This document shows, in pieces, positions 26,669 to 34,554 of a stretch of DNA of 64,000 nt (positions are counted from its first letter, which is position 1; every line of letters starts with the position of its first letter). The notes under the pieces were generated by a model. The model saw only the letters and a list, made by a program, of their open reading frames with translations. It did not search any database and had not been told where the DNA came from. Source of the stretch: an uncultured Geobacteraceae bacterium (GTDB lineage Bacteria; Desulfobacterota; Desulfuromonadia; Geobacterales; Pseudopelobacteraceae); contig CAIUSO010000065.1 of the NCBI GenBank assembly GCA_903901875.1, positions 1 to 64,000 of the forward strand, read 5' to 3'. Position numbers and translations under genes: made by a program.

Positions 26669-27685
26669 ATGAAAGAAGCGATGTTTTATCGACGAGAGGA
26701 GAATGGAGCGGTTACCTGCGGTCTCTGCCGATTCAATTGCCAGATTACCGATGGATGCCGGGGCATCTGCAATGTTCGAGAAAACAGGGGTGGGACGCTC
26801 CATGCCCTTACCTATGAAACCATCTGTTCCGGGCAGATTGATCCGGTGGAAAAAAAGCCCCTTTTCCATATGATGCCCGGCAGTAAAACATTTTCAATTG
26901 CTGCCATGGGGTGCAATTTTCACTGCCGCCACTGCCAGAACTTCTCAATATCCCAGGTAGAAAAAGCGGGTGTACTCCAGGGAGTAAGGATAACGCCCCA
27001 TGACATTGTGCAACGTGCCCTTGCCAGTAACTGCAGCTCAATTTCCTACACCTATACGGAACCGACAATATACTTTGAAATGGCCTACGAAACCGCCCGC
27101 CTCGCCCGGCAAGCCGGCCTGAAAAATATTTTTGTCTCCAACGGCTATATCAGCGAAGAGCCACTGAATACCATAGCTCCGTTTCTCGATGCGGCCAACA
27201 TTGACCTCAAGGGATTTTCCACAGATTTCTACCGAAAGTACGTTCAGGCTGATCTCTCCGAGGTGTTGGATTCTCTTCGGCTCTACCGGTCACGGGAGAT
27301 CTGGCTGGAGATTACCACACTGATCATACCGGGGCTCAACGACTCCGACATCGAATTACGGGCACTTGCCGATTTCATTGCATGCACACTTGGCGTTGAC
27401 ACCCCCTGGCACGTGAGCCGATTCCACCCAACCTACCGACTAACTGATCGTCCGGCTACTCCGGTTTCCACACTGCTTCGAGCCCGCGACATCGGACGTG
27501 CCGCCGGCTTGCGCTATGTGTACGTCGGTAACACTCCCGGTGAGGGGGGGGAAAACAGCAGCTGCCCCTTCTGTTCCACACTTTTGATAGAGCGACAGGG
27601 GTACACGGTTATCAACAACAGAATCCGGAGCGGTTGCTGCCCGGAGTGCCACGGTGAAATTGCCGGCAGAGGTATGCAAGGCTGA
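26669..27685 (+). CDS. amrS: AmmeMemoRadiSam system radical SAM enzyme (AmrS-like)
   Basis: A 338-residue radical SAM protein. The N-terminus has CGLCRFNCQITDGCRGICNVREN (a Cys-rich pre-domain), and the SAM cluster is CNFHCRHC (Cys near 82, 86, 89) in AMGCNFHCRHCQNF. ASNCSSISYTYTEPTIYFEMAYE and YVYVGNTPGEGG are typical of AmrS. A C-terminal CPFC...CCPECH zinc-ribbon-like tail follows. The ATG at 26669 follows GGAG by 6 bases. Usual partners Memo and AMMECR1 are not in the window. The substrate is unknown. Confidence 0.9.
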   Translation: MKEAMFYRREENGAVTCGLCRFNCQITDGCRGICNVRENRGGTLHALTYETICSGQIDPVEKKPLFHMMPGSKTFSIAAMGCNFHCRHCQNFSISQVEKAGVLQGVRITPHDIVQRALASNCSSISYTYTEPTIYFEMAYETARLARQAGLKNIFVSNGYISEEPLNTIAPFLDAANIDLKGFSTDFYRKYVQADLSEVLDSLRLYRSREIWLEITTLIIPGLNDSDIELRALADFIACTLGVDTPWHVSRFHPTYRLTDRPATPVSTLLRARDIGRAAGLRYVYVGNTPGEGGENSSCPFCSTLLIERQGYTVINNRIRSGCCPECHGEIAGRGMQG

Positions 27686-27791
27686 CACGGTATTTTTCCG
27701 AAGATGCAGAATCTTACTCGACATATTGTTGTAGGGAAGGTATTATAAATAGTGTTTGTTTTTGAAGAGCTTACCATCAAAGGTGCCTGTT

Positions 27792-28637
27792 TTGAGTAAA
27801 AGTGCAGACAAAAGACAAGTATTACTCAATTTGTTATTGTCTCAACCCTTTAATATTCCGGTGTTTCATGAGGTGGCATTGCGACTGCAGCAGATGCTCA
27901 CCAGCCATTCATACCGTATCGAAGAAGTTATCAAATTGGTTAACGAAGATACCGCTCTCGCCTCTGAAATGCTCAAACAGGCAAATTCATGCTATAACGC
28001 CGGTAAAGCCCCCATAACCACCATTAAGAGTGCAATCGTCAGACTCGGCTCCCAACAGATCGTCAATCTTGCTTTTTCGGCAAGTCTTGCCAACAACAAT
28101 TCTGAAAATCCGCTTATTGCCAGGTTTCTTGCACAGCTGTGGCAACATAGCCATATTGTGGCCATAACCAGCTCATGGCTCGCTGTTGAGGCTTGCCATC
28201 GGCAGAGACTCGCCAACCTGAATCCCGACGAAGTCTATTTGGCGGGCCTCTTCCATGATATCGGTAAATTATTTCTGCTGAAAGCCATGGACAATCTTAT
28301 TCAGGTCGGCATAATGAAAGCTGACACGGAAATGATCGAGAGCATTCTTAATGACCTGGCTACAATGATGGGAGTCAGACTCATTAATTACTGGAAGATT
28401 CCCGAAATATATGCCGATTCCATTGAGCGGCATAACGCTGATAGCTGGCGTTCAGGAACCAATGACTATTTGGTTGCAGCGGTGAGGCTTTCCTGCAAGA
28501 TCCATCATTGTCTGGACAGCAACTCTGATCTGACTGATCTAGACAAACGATTACCAATGTTTTCAGAAGAGTCATTTCTTCTCGGTATTGATGATATCGA
28601 GTATCTCTTTGATCTTGAAAAATCCATTATTGATTGA
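27792..28637 (+). CDS. HDOD domain signalling protein
   Basis: About 281 residues, starting at TTG 27792 because AAAGGTG lies 6 bases upstream; a TTG at 27756 is possible but has no near ribosome binding site. The HDOD fold covers most of the protein: LSQPFNIPVFHEVALRLQQML, EVIKLVNEDTALASEMLKQANSC and LAGLFHDIGKLFLLKAM, retaining an HD pair. HDOD proteins lack clear catalytic activity in most cases and act as scaffolds in signalling and motility. The gene is followed after 18 bp by a radical SAM gene, suggesting co-transcription. Confidence 0.85.
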   Translation: MSKSADKRQVLLNLLLSQPFNIPVFHEVALRLQQMLTSHSYRIEEVIKLVNEDTALASEMLKQANSCYNAGKAPITTIKSAIVRLGSQQIVNLAFSASLANNNSENPLIARFLAQLWQHSHIVAITSSWLAVEACHRQRLANLNPDEVYLAGLFHDIGKLFLLKAMDNLIQVGIMKADTEMIESILNDLATMMGVRLINYWKIPEIYADSIERHNADSWRSGTNDYLVAAVRLSCKIHHCLDSNSDLTDLDKRLPMFSEESFLLGIDDIEYLFDLEKSIID

Positions 28638-28655
28638 TAGTAAATAAGGAGTTGT

Positions 28656-29912
28656 GTGCAAAAGACATCGTCATCCTGGCAGCCAACATTCCTTTCAGAT
28701 ACACAGCGACAACAGATTATTGACGCCAATCGCCGAGAATATGGTCGGATGTACGATCTGCTGGATTTTGCCACTGCCGAGTTAATCCAGTCCGCTTCGG
28801 CTGAACGGGAGGAACTGCTCCGGTGGCTTGAACGAAATGCCCGTTTTGGCTATGCCGGGACCAAGGTAGACTGCAACGGTCTGGCTCCCGGCTGTCAACA
28901 CTGTGGTGACGGTGGGTGGTCATGTCTGTTTGTGAACGGAATCTGTAATGGTCGTTGTTTTTACTGTCCCACCCCCCAGGACGACACCGGCCCACCTGTC
29001 ACCAACGGCCTTGCTTTTACTTCACCAGCCGATTATGCTGCCTATGTGGCCACCCTGAAATTCAGCGGAGTCAGTATCAGTGGCGGTGAACCGCTCCTCA
29101 CGCCGGAATTGACGTTGTCTTATATTGAAGCTGTCAGGTCACGGTGCGGTGACACTGTCCATATCTGGCTGTACAGCAATGGAACCTTCCTGACTGCGGA
29201 GCTTTGCAAGCAGCTTCGGGATGCGGGCCTGAACGAAATCCGCTTCGATCTGGGGGCGGTCCGGTACAATCTGAAGAAATTACGGCTTGCTGTCGGCATA
29301 ATTCCGGTTGTCACCGTGGAAATACCGGCCGTACCGGAAGACGAGCAGCTATTACAATTGAAACTTGTTGAGATGGCAGATTCAGGCGTGAACCATCTCA
29401 ACCTGCATCAGATGCGCCTGACTCCCCATAACTTCGGCCCTCTCGTTGAGCGCGGTTACACCTTTATCCATGGAGAAAAGATTACGGTACTTGGCTCCGA
29501 GCTAACAGCCCTTCGCATGGTACGCTTTGCCCTGGAGCAGCACATACCTCTGCCGGTTAATTATTGTTCGTTTCCGTATAAAAGACGTTTTCAGCATGCG
29601 GCCGCCAGAAAGAGAATCGCCCTGACCGCCTGCCTGGCCGACGAAGTGGTGACCGAGGCCGGGTACCTCCGGAGCCGAACCGCAACGGGTGTCTGCTACA
29701 GCGAGGCGGCACTCCTGCAAAATCCGGGCTATCGGAACCCCTTTGAAAAAATATCTCTCGAAACCGGCAGAGCACTCTATCGGGAGCGAAGAGCCGTAGC
29801 CCCCGAGTTTACCGTCTCTGACGAGGAATGGAGTGCCATCGACAGGGGAGAACCACCGCTTCGGCTTGCACGCTTTGAAAAAATTGAAAAAGGCCTGCTC
29901 CCCTATTTTTGA
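28656..29912 (+). CDS. Radical SAM protein with extra N-terminal cysteines
   Basis: A 418-residue protein starting at GTG behind AAGGAG. The SAM cluster is CNGRCFYC (Cys97, Cys101, Cys104), followed by SISGGEPLLTPE. Ahead of it, residues about 73-90 hold DCNGLAPGCQHCGDGGWSC, four more Cys in 16 residues, possibly a second metal site. The TIM-barrel part includes WLYSNGTFLTAE and EIRFDLGAVRYNL. It looks distantly related to pyruvate-formate-lyase-activase-type proteins, but I cannot name the substrate. Its neighbours are an HDOD protein and a PH-like protein. Confidence 0.75.
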   Translation: MQKTSSSWQPTFLSDTQRQQIIDANRREYGRMYDLLDFATAELIQSASAEREELLRWLERNARFGYAGTKVDCNGLAPGCQHCGDGGWSCLFVNGICNGRCFYCPTPQDDTGPPVTNGLAFTSPADYAAYVATLKFSGVSISGGEPLLTPELTLSYIEAVRSRCGDTVHIWLYSNGTFLTAELCKQLRDAGLNEIRFDLGAVRYNLKKLRLAVGIIPVVTVEIPAVPEDEQLLQLKLVEMADSGVNHLNLHQMRLTPHNFGPLVERGYTFIHGEKITVLGSELTALRMVRFALEQHIPLPVNYCSFPYKRRFQHAAARKRIALTACLADEVVTEAGYLRSRTATGVCYSEAALLQNPGYRNPFEKISLETGRALYRERRAVAPEFTVSDEEWSAIDRGEPPLRLARFEKIEKGLLPYF

Positions 29913-29955
29913 TGCAGAGTGTCGTACACAGTAACTACTATTTATGGAGTGTATC

Positions 29956-30339
29956 ATGGGTATATTTTCCGGTTCTGGAGATTCACGAAGCGGCAGTTCC
30001 ACCGAACTAAAAAAGTTCAATAGCGATTTTAAACAGCTGCTCATCGATGGCGAGATGATTGACGCTGGTTTTGCGGTGCAACGGGATACATTGCTTTTCA
30101 CCAACAAACGGTTAATCCTGGTGGATATCCAGGGCATTTCCGGCCGTCAGCTGGAATATCTGTCGATTCCCTATCACAAGATCACTAAATTCAGTGTGCA
30201 GACCGGATCCCAATTCGATCTTAATGCTGAACTGAAGATTTGGGTTGGCAGCGACGCCATCCCCATAGAGAAAAAATTTAACAAGGATCTGAGTATTTAT
30301 GACGTTCAGAAGATACTGGCAAGTCACCTGTTGAAATAG
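29956..30339 (+). CDS. Bacterial PH-domain protein
   Basis: A 127-residue protein starting MGIFSGSGDSRSG behind GGAGTG. A flexible Gly/Ser start is followed by one bacterial pleckstrin-homology-like domain (about 20-127), with the typical DTLLFTNKRLILVDIQG turn and SIPYHKITKFSVQTG. These bPH proteins are cytoplasmic and of unknown function, often linked to envelope stress. It sits 44 bp after the radical SAM gene and 36 bp before the decarboxylase. Confidence 0.85.
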   Translation: MGIFSGSGDSRSGSSTELKKFNSDFKQLLIDGEMIDAGFAVQRDTLLFTNKRLILVDIQGISGRQLEYLSIPYHKITKFSVQTGSQFDLNAELKIWVGSDAIPIEKKFNKDLSIYDVQKILASHLLK

Positions 30340-30374
30340 CAGATACCCCAGAAAATAAGGAGAATAAGAAGATA

Positions 30375-31697
30375 ATGATGAATGACAATTGTTTCGGCCC
30401 GACAAAATTTAACGCTTCACGTATCCCTGAAATTGCCCGGAACTGGGGTACTCCCCTCTACCTGCATGACCAGAAGTTCATAGAAGACAGCTGTGATCAA
30501 CTGCTGAACATGCCGAACCCCTTTGGGCTGCACGTCAGATTTGCCATGAAAGCCAATTCTGATCGCACGGTACTTCGCGTGGTAACCGGAAAAGGGCTCG
30601 ATCTGGACTGCTCTTCACTTGCGGAGGCGGCACGGGCCCATATTGCCGGAGTTCCCTTTACCCGCATGATGTTGACAACCCAGGAAGTACCCACCGGCAA
30701 CGAGCGAGTAGAACTTGAAGAAATGATTCGTGCCGGTCTCAAGTACAATGTCTGTTCCCTGACCCAGTTCCGGTTGATTGCAGACTTCGCCAAAGAGACA
30801 GGGATTGAACTCTCCATCAGGGTACACCCCGGTGCCGCAGGGGGGGGAGAAAGCCAGACCCGTGATACCGGCAGCGAGTATTCCTGTTTTGGTGTTCATC
30901 TCAACGACGTCCCCACGGTTAAGGAGATGGCAGATGAAATGGGAATCCGTCTGACCCAGGTACATGTGCATATCGGTTCGGGGGGCGATCCTGAAAAATG
31001 GCGTGAGAATATTGATCGGGAACTTGGTTTTGTCCGGGATCTGTTTCCCGATGCGGTCAGAGTCAGTTTTGGCGGGGGCCTCAAGGTTGCCCGTATGCCG
31101 GGTGAAAAGCAGGCGGATATCGCCTCACTGGGTGCCTATGCTGCACAGCGAATCGCGGAATTCAAGGCTGCAACGGGACGTGAACTGAAAATGGAAATTG
31201 AACCGGGAACCTTTGTTGTCGCCAATTCAGGTCATATTATTACCCGGATCATCGACAAAAAACTGACCAATGAGATGAACTTTCTGATTGTTGACGGCGG
31301 CATGGAACTCTTGACCAGGCCTCTGCTCTACGGTTCCGAGCACCCGGTAACCATCGTGCGTCAGGATGGTACACTGCTCTCAAGCGAATACGACCAGATC
31401 CCCGCCACCGGAACCAAGCCATACGGAATCGTCGGCAGATGCTGTGAAAGCGGCGATTCGGTTCGCCTGGACGGTGATGGCACCATCGTACCGGTCCTGA
31501 TTGCCGAACCGGAGATCGGTGATTATGTGGTCATCGGGGGAACCGGTGCCTACTCGGAAAGTATGTCTCCGGAAAACTACAACTCCCACCGGAAACCGGC
31601 GGCAATAATGAAGATGCGTAATTCGGAGTTTGTGTTGATTCGGAAGAAACAGACGCTGCAACAGATTATTGAAAATGAGGTGGACGTCGAGCTGTAA
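30375..31697 (+). CDS. Fold-type III PLP decarboxylase, diaminopimelate decarboxylase-like
   Basis: A 440-residue PLP enzyme of the LysA/ornithine decarboxylase superfamily. The Schiff-base Lys is in RFAMKANSDRTVLR (near 58), HIGSGGDPEKW is the typical dianion-loop region near 200, FGGGL near 235 binds phosphate, EIEPGTFVVANSGH near 275 is the E-PGR-like site, and CCESGD near 355 holds the catalytic Cys of the partner subunit. It is related to diaminopimelate decarboxylase but divergent (PGTF instead of PGRY or PGRS), so another amino-acid substrate is possible. It converges with chrA, with stops 3 bp apart. Confidence 0.8.
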   Translation: MMNDNCFGPTKFNASRIPEIARNWGTPLYLHDQKFIEDSCDQLLNMPNPFGLHVRFAMKANSDRTVLRVVTGKGLDLDCSSLAEAARAHIAGVPFTRMMLTTQEVPTGNERVELEEMIRAGLKYNVCSLTQFRLIADFAKETGIELSIRVHPGAAGGGESQTRDTGSEYSCFGVHLNDVPTVKEMADEMGIRLTQVHVHIGSGGDPEKWRENIDRELGFVRDLFPDAVRVSFGGGLKVARMPGEKQADIASLGAYAAQRIAEFKAATGRELKMEIEPGTFVVANSGHIITRIIDKKLTNEMNFLIVDGGMELLTRPLLYGSEHPVTIVRQDGTLLSSEYDQIPATGTKPYGIVGRCCESGDSVRLDGDGTIVPVLIAEPEIGDYVVIGGTGAYSESMSPENYNSHRKPAAIMKMRNSEFVLIRKKQTLQQIIENEVDVEL

Positions 31698-31700
31698 CAG

Positions 31701-32288
31701 TTACCGATATACAATCCCACCAATACAGGCCGTACCTAATATAATAAACGCCGGATTAATTCTGGTCATGGTCAGCAGCAGAAGGCTGACCATGACCAGC
31801 AGCAGCTTATCCCAGCCAATCGACAGTGATGTGCCCCACCCGTTCTGTTTAACACCAAAGACACTTAAGGCCATATCGTAAGCGGTCCAGAGAAGTAATC
31901 CCACCACCACCGGACGCACCGCCTTGAGCATTGCCTGAACTAACTGGCTGTCCTTAATTTTAAAAAAATAGACCACCATCAGCAGCATCAGAAGGGTCGT
32001 CGGCAAGACCGTACCAGCGGCGGCGGCAACTGCCCCCCACACACCGGCCATCTGGTAGCCGATATAAGCCGAGACCTGGGGTGCAATCGGACCGGGAAGC
32101 GCGTTACCAACGGCAACCGCATCGGAAAACTCCAGGGGAGTTGTCCAGGATATCGCTTCCGTACTGCCTGGTGGCACCCAGAGTGCCTCGGTGGTCTCCC
32201 GCTGCATCAATGCCAGGGAGGCTGGGCCACCACCCCAGGAAAACAGTGATACACGGCTGAATAGTATAAAAATTTTCCACAGTATCAT
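31701..32288 (-). CDS. Chromate transporter family protein, single-domain (half ChrA)
   Basis: A 195-residue membrane protein of the CHR family with six or so spans. It starts ILFSRVSLFSWGGGPASLALMQRE and has AVGNALPGPIAPQVSAYIGYQMAG, the conserved N-domain PGP-type motif. This is a short-chain ChrA; such proteins normally occur as pairs of adjacent half-size genes, yet only one is present here. Substrate (chromate or sulfate-like oxyanion) is inferred from the family only. It lies 28 bp downstream of truB. Confidence 0.85.
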   Translation of the reverse strand: MILWKIFILFSRVSLFSWGGGPASLALMQRETTEALWVPPGSTEAISWTTPLEFSDAVAVGNALPGPIAPQVSAYIGYQMAGVWGAVAAAAGTVLPTTLLMLLMVVYFFKIKDSQLVQAMLKAVRPVVVGLLLWTAYDMALSVFGVKQNGWGTSLSIGWDKLLLVMVSLLLLTMTRINPAFIILGTACIGGIVYR

Positions 32289-32316
32289 GGAACTGCTCCG
32301 CCCTCCGTCGGGATAT

Positions 32317-33222
32317 TTAGATGAATACCCGTTTCAAGGTAATAATCGGCCCGATCTCACTTGCCACAGTGATTTCTGCAACCGCAACAAGGGAATCACT
32401 CCGGGAGAGTCTCACCAATTGCCTCTCCGATTCGGGAAACACCCCACTGACATCCTCTCGAAGTGGTGACCGGCCAAAGGAAACCTTCTTGAGCCCCACT
32501 TCAGAAAGTTCAAGTTCATTCAAATGAGCCAATGCGTACAGCGGAGAAATACAGTGGTCAGCCAGCGTACCTGCTTCAGCTGCAGCTTCCAGTTCACCAA
32601 GGGTACGGGCAGATGCCATGAGAAAAGGACCGCTGGCGGTACGACGCAACTCCTTCAAAGCAGCACCCGTTCCGAGAACGGTACCGATATCGTCGGCCAG
32701 GGTCCGTACATAGGTGCCCCGAGAGCAGTGTACCGTGAAAGAAACAAAGGGAAGAGTACATGAAGTAATTTCGAGTGAGTATATTTCCACGGGGCGTGCC
32801 GCCCGCTCAACTTCAACTCCTTGCCGGGCAAGCTTGTACAGAGGCTGTCCCCCCTGCTTGATGGCGGAATACATGGGTGGAGTCTGGAGGATCGGTCCGA
32901 TAAACCGTTGGCACGCTGCCTGAATCTGAGACAGGGAGATATGACCGTATTCAGACTCACGAAGCAGAGTACCGGTCATGTCCAGGGTATCGGTTGCTAC
33001 CCCTACCTGCATCACCGCTTCGTAGCACTTGCTCCCCTCATCGAGAAACGGTATTGCCTTTGTGCCATCATTTATCGCCACCGGCAATACTCCGGTGGCA
33101 AAGGGATCAAGGGTTCCGGTATGACCGACCTTACGGGTTCCCGCTATGCGCCGTACCCGGCTCACCACATCATGGGAGGTAATACCTGCCGGCTTATCAA
33201 CAATAATAAAGCCGTGAATCAA
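32317..33222 (-). CDS. truB: tRNA pseudouridine-55 synthase TruB
   Basis: A 301-residue pseudouridine synthase that modifies U55 in the T-loop of tRNAs. The catalytic Asp39 is in HTGTLDPFATGVLPV; other family motifs are GFIIVDKPAGITSHDVV, TPPMYSAIKQGGQPLYKLARQGVEV and CSRGTYVRTLADDIG. The C-terminal domain (about 240-301) is PUA-like. It overlaps nrnA by 4 bp, within the infB-rbfA-nrnA-truB order typical of many bacteria. Confidence 0.97.
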   Translation of the reverse strand: MIHGFIIVDKPAGITSHDVVSRVRRIAGTRKVGHTGTLDPFATGVLPVAINDGTKAIPFLDEGSKCYEAVMQVGVATDTLDMTGTLLRESEYGHISLSQIQAACQRFIGPILQTPPMYSAIKQGGQPLYKLARQGVEVERAARPVEIYSLEITSCTLPFVSFTVHCSRGTYVRTLADDIGTVLGTGAALKELRRTASGPFLMASARTLGELEAAAEAGTLADHCISPLYALAHLNELELSEVGLKKVSFGRSPLREDVSGVFPESERQLVRLSRSDSLVAVAEITVASEIGPIITLKRVFI

Positions 33223-34178
33223 AGAGAATCTTCCACGATGCGATACACCTGCGACTTAACATCATCGAGTGACCCCTCAACGGTGCAGCCAGCGGCATTA
33301 TGGTGTCCGCCTCCACCAAGGGCCGCAGAAAAGGCAGCAACATTAACCTTTCCCTTTGAACGAAAACCAACCTTGAATTTCTCTGCCGCAAGTTGACGAA
33401 AGAAAATCGCAACCTCAACCCCCCTGATGGACCGGGGATAATTGACAAAACCATCGGTCAACTCGGCATCCCCTCCACAGGCGGCGTACATATCCAGGGT
33501 TACCGTTACGGAAGCGGCCTGCCCCTCCTTAAACACTTCCAACGTCGGCAAACATTTTGCCAACAATTCAAGGCGCCTCTGGGGCTGGTTTTCATAGAGC
33601 TTTTCAGCAACATCCCAGGCGTTGATGCCACATGCAATCATTTCACCGGCCACGCAAAAAGCTTCCTGGTTGGCATTTGAATAACGAAACGAGCCGGTAT
33701 CGGTAATGACCGCAACGTAGATACAGAGCGCGGTGTCAAGATCAAAGGTGTAGCCATAGGCTGAAGCAATCCGATAGACCAAAAGGCCGGTAGCCGCTGC
33801 CTGGGAATCGATAAGGTTAAGATCAGCAAAGTTTTCGCAGGAGAGGTGGTGGTCCAGATTTATCGTGGTACCTATGGTGGTGAAATTGCAAAACAGGGCA
33901 CCGGCCCGCTTCCGCTCACCGATATCAAGCACACAGGCAACATCGTACTGCCTGTCAGGTATGAAGGGGAGAACGGTCTCAGCACCTGGTAGAAAAGAGT
34001 ACAGATCAGGTACCGGGTCCTGGTAATGAACGGTAACGTCCTTACCGATGGCCCGAAGAAACGAGGCCAGAGCCAGTGACGACCCTATGGCATCGCCATC
34101 GGGCCCCTCGTGGGTGGTGAGAAGGAATGAGGTGTTTGCACGAATGACTTCAGTTATCTTCCGGATTGTTTCCGTCAT
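33219..34178 (-). CDS. nrnA: DHH-family nanoRNase / pAp phosphatase NrnA
   Basis: A 319-residue phosphoesterase with DHH domain motifs THEGPDGDAIGSSLALA (near 21), CVLDIGERKRAG and NLDHHLSCENFADLN (DHH near 110), and a DHHA1 domain ending LGGGGHHNAAGCTVEGS. NrnA degrades short oligoribonucleotides and dephosphorylates pAp, which links RNA turnover to sulfur assimilation. It overlaps both rbfA (29 bp) and truB (4 bp), consistent with an operon. Confidence 0.95.
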   Translation of the reverse strand: MTETIRKITEVIRANTSFLLTTHEGPDGDAIGSSLALASFLRAIGKDVTVHYQDPVPDLYSFLPGAETVLPFIPDRQYDVACVLDIGERKRAGALFCNFTTIGTTINLDHHLSCENFADLNLIDSQAAATGLLVYRIASAYGYTFDLDTALCIYVAVITDTGSFRYSNANQEAFCVAGEMIACGINAWDVAEKLYENQPQRRLELLAKCLPTLEVFKEGQAASVTVTLDMYAACGGDAELTDGFVNYPRSIRGVEVAIFFRQLAAEKFKVGFRSKGKVNVAAFSAALGGGGHHNAAGCTVEGSLDDVKSQVYRIVEDSL

Positions 34179-34521
34179 GTTCAGTGTGTATCTCCTTAAG
34201 AAGAGATTCTATCCGACTGCCGTAATCAAGGGAGGTATCATATTTGAAGACAAGTTCAGGTGTGTGTCTGATGGTGAGTTTTTTCCCGATGTCACGGCGG
34301 ATAAAGCCTTTTGCACTGTTAAGCCCTGCCTCGGAATCTTTCTTTGCCTTGTCATCTCCGATCACGGAGAAAAATATCCGGGCCAGACTCAGGTCATCGG
34401 TAACCTCTACACCGGTGATGGTGACAAATCCTATACGGGGGTCATTAAGACCCCGCGACAGGATACTGCAGATAATTTCGTGTATGGTTTCAGCTACTTT
34501 ATCAGAGCGTTTATGCTGCAT
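34150..34521 (-). CDS. rbfA: Ribosome-binding factor A
   Basis: A 123-residue KH-type 30S maturation factor. RSDKVAETIHEIICSILSRGLNDPRIGFVTITGVEVTDDLSLARIF is the canonical N-terminal half; IRHTPELVFKYDTSLDYGSRIESLL closes the fold. It acts late in 16S rRNA maturation under cold or slow growth. It lies 33 bp downstream of infB and overlaps nrnA by 29 bp. Confidence 0.97.
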   Translation of the reverse strand: MQHKRSDKVAETIHEIICSILSRGLNDPRIGFVTITGVEVTDDLSLARIFFSVIGDDKAKKDSEAGLNSAKGFIRRDIGKKLTIRHTPELVFKYDTSLDYGSRIESLLKEIHTEHDGNNPEDN

Positions 34522-34554
34522 GGCGTTACCTTTGTAGTACGGATGAATTCTGAA

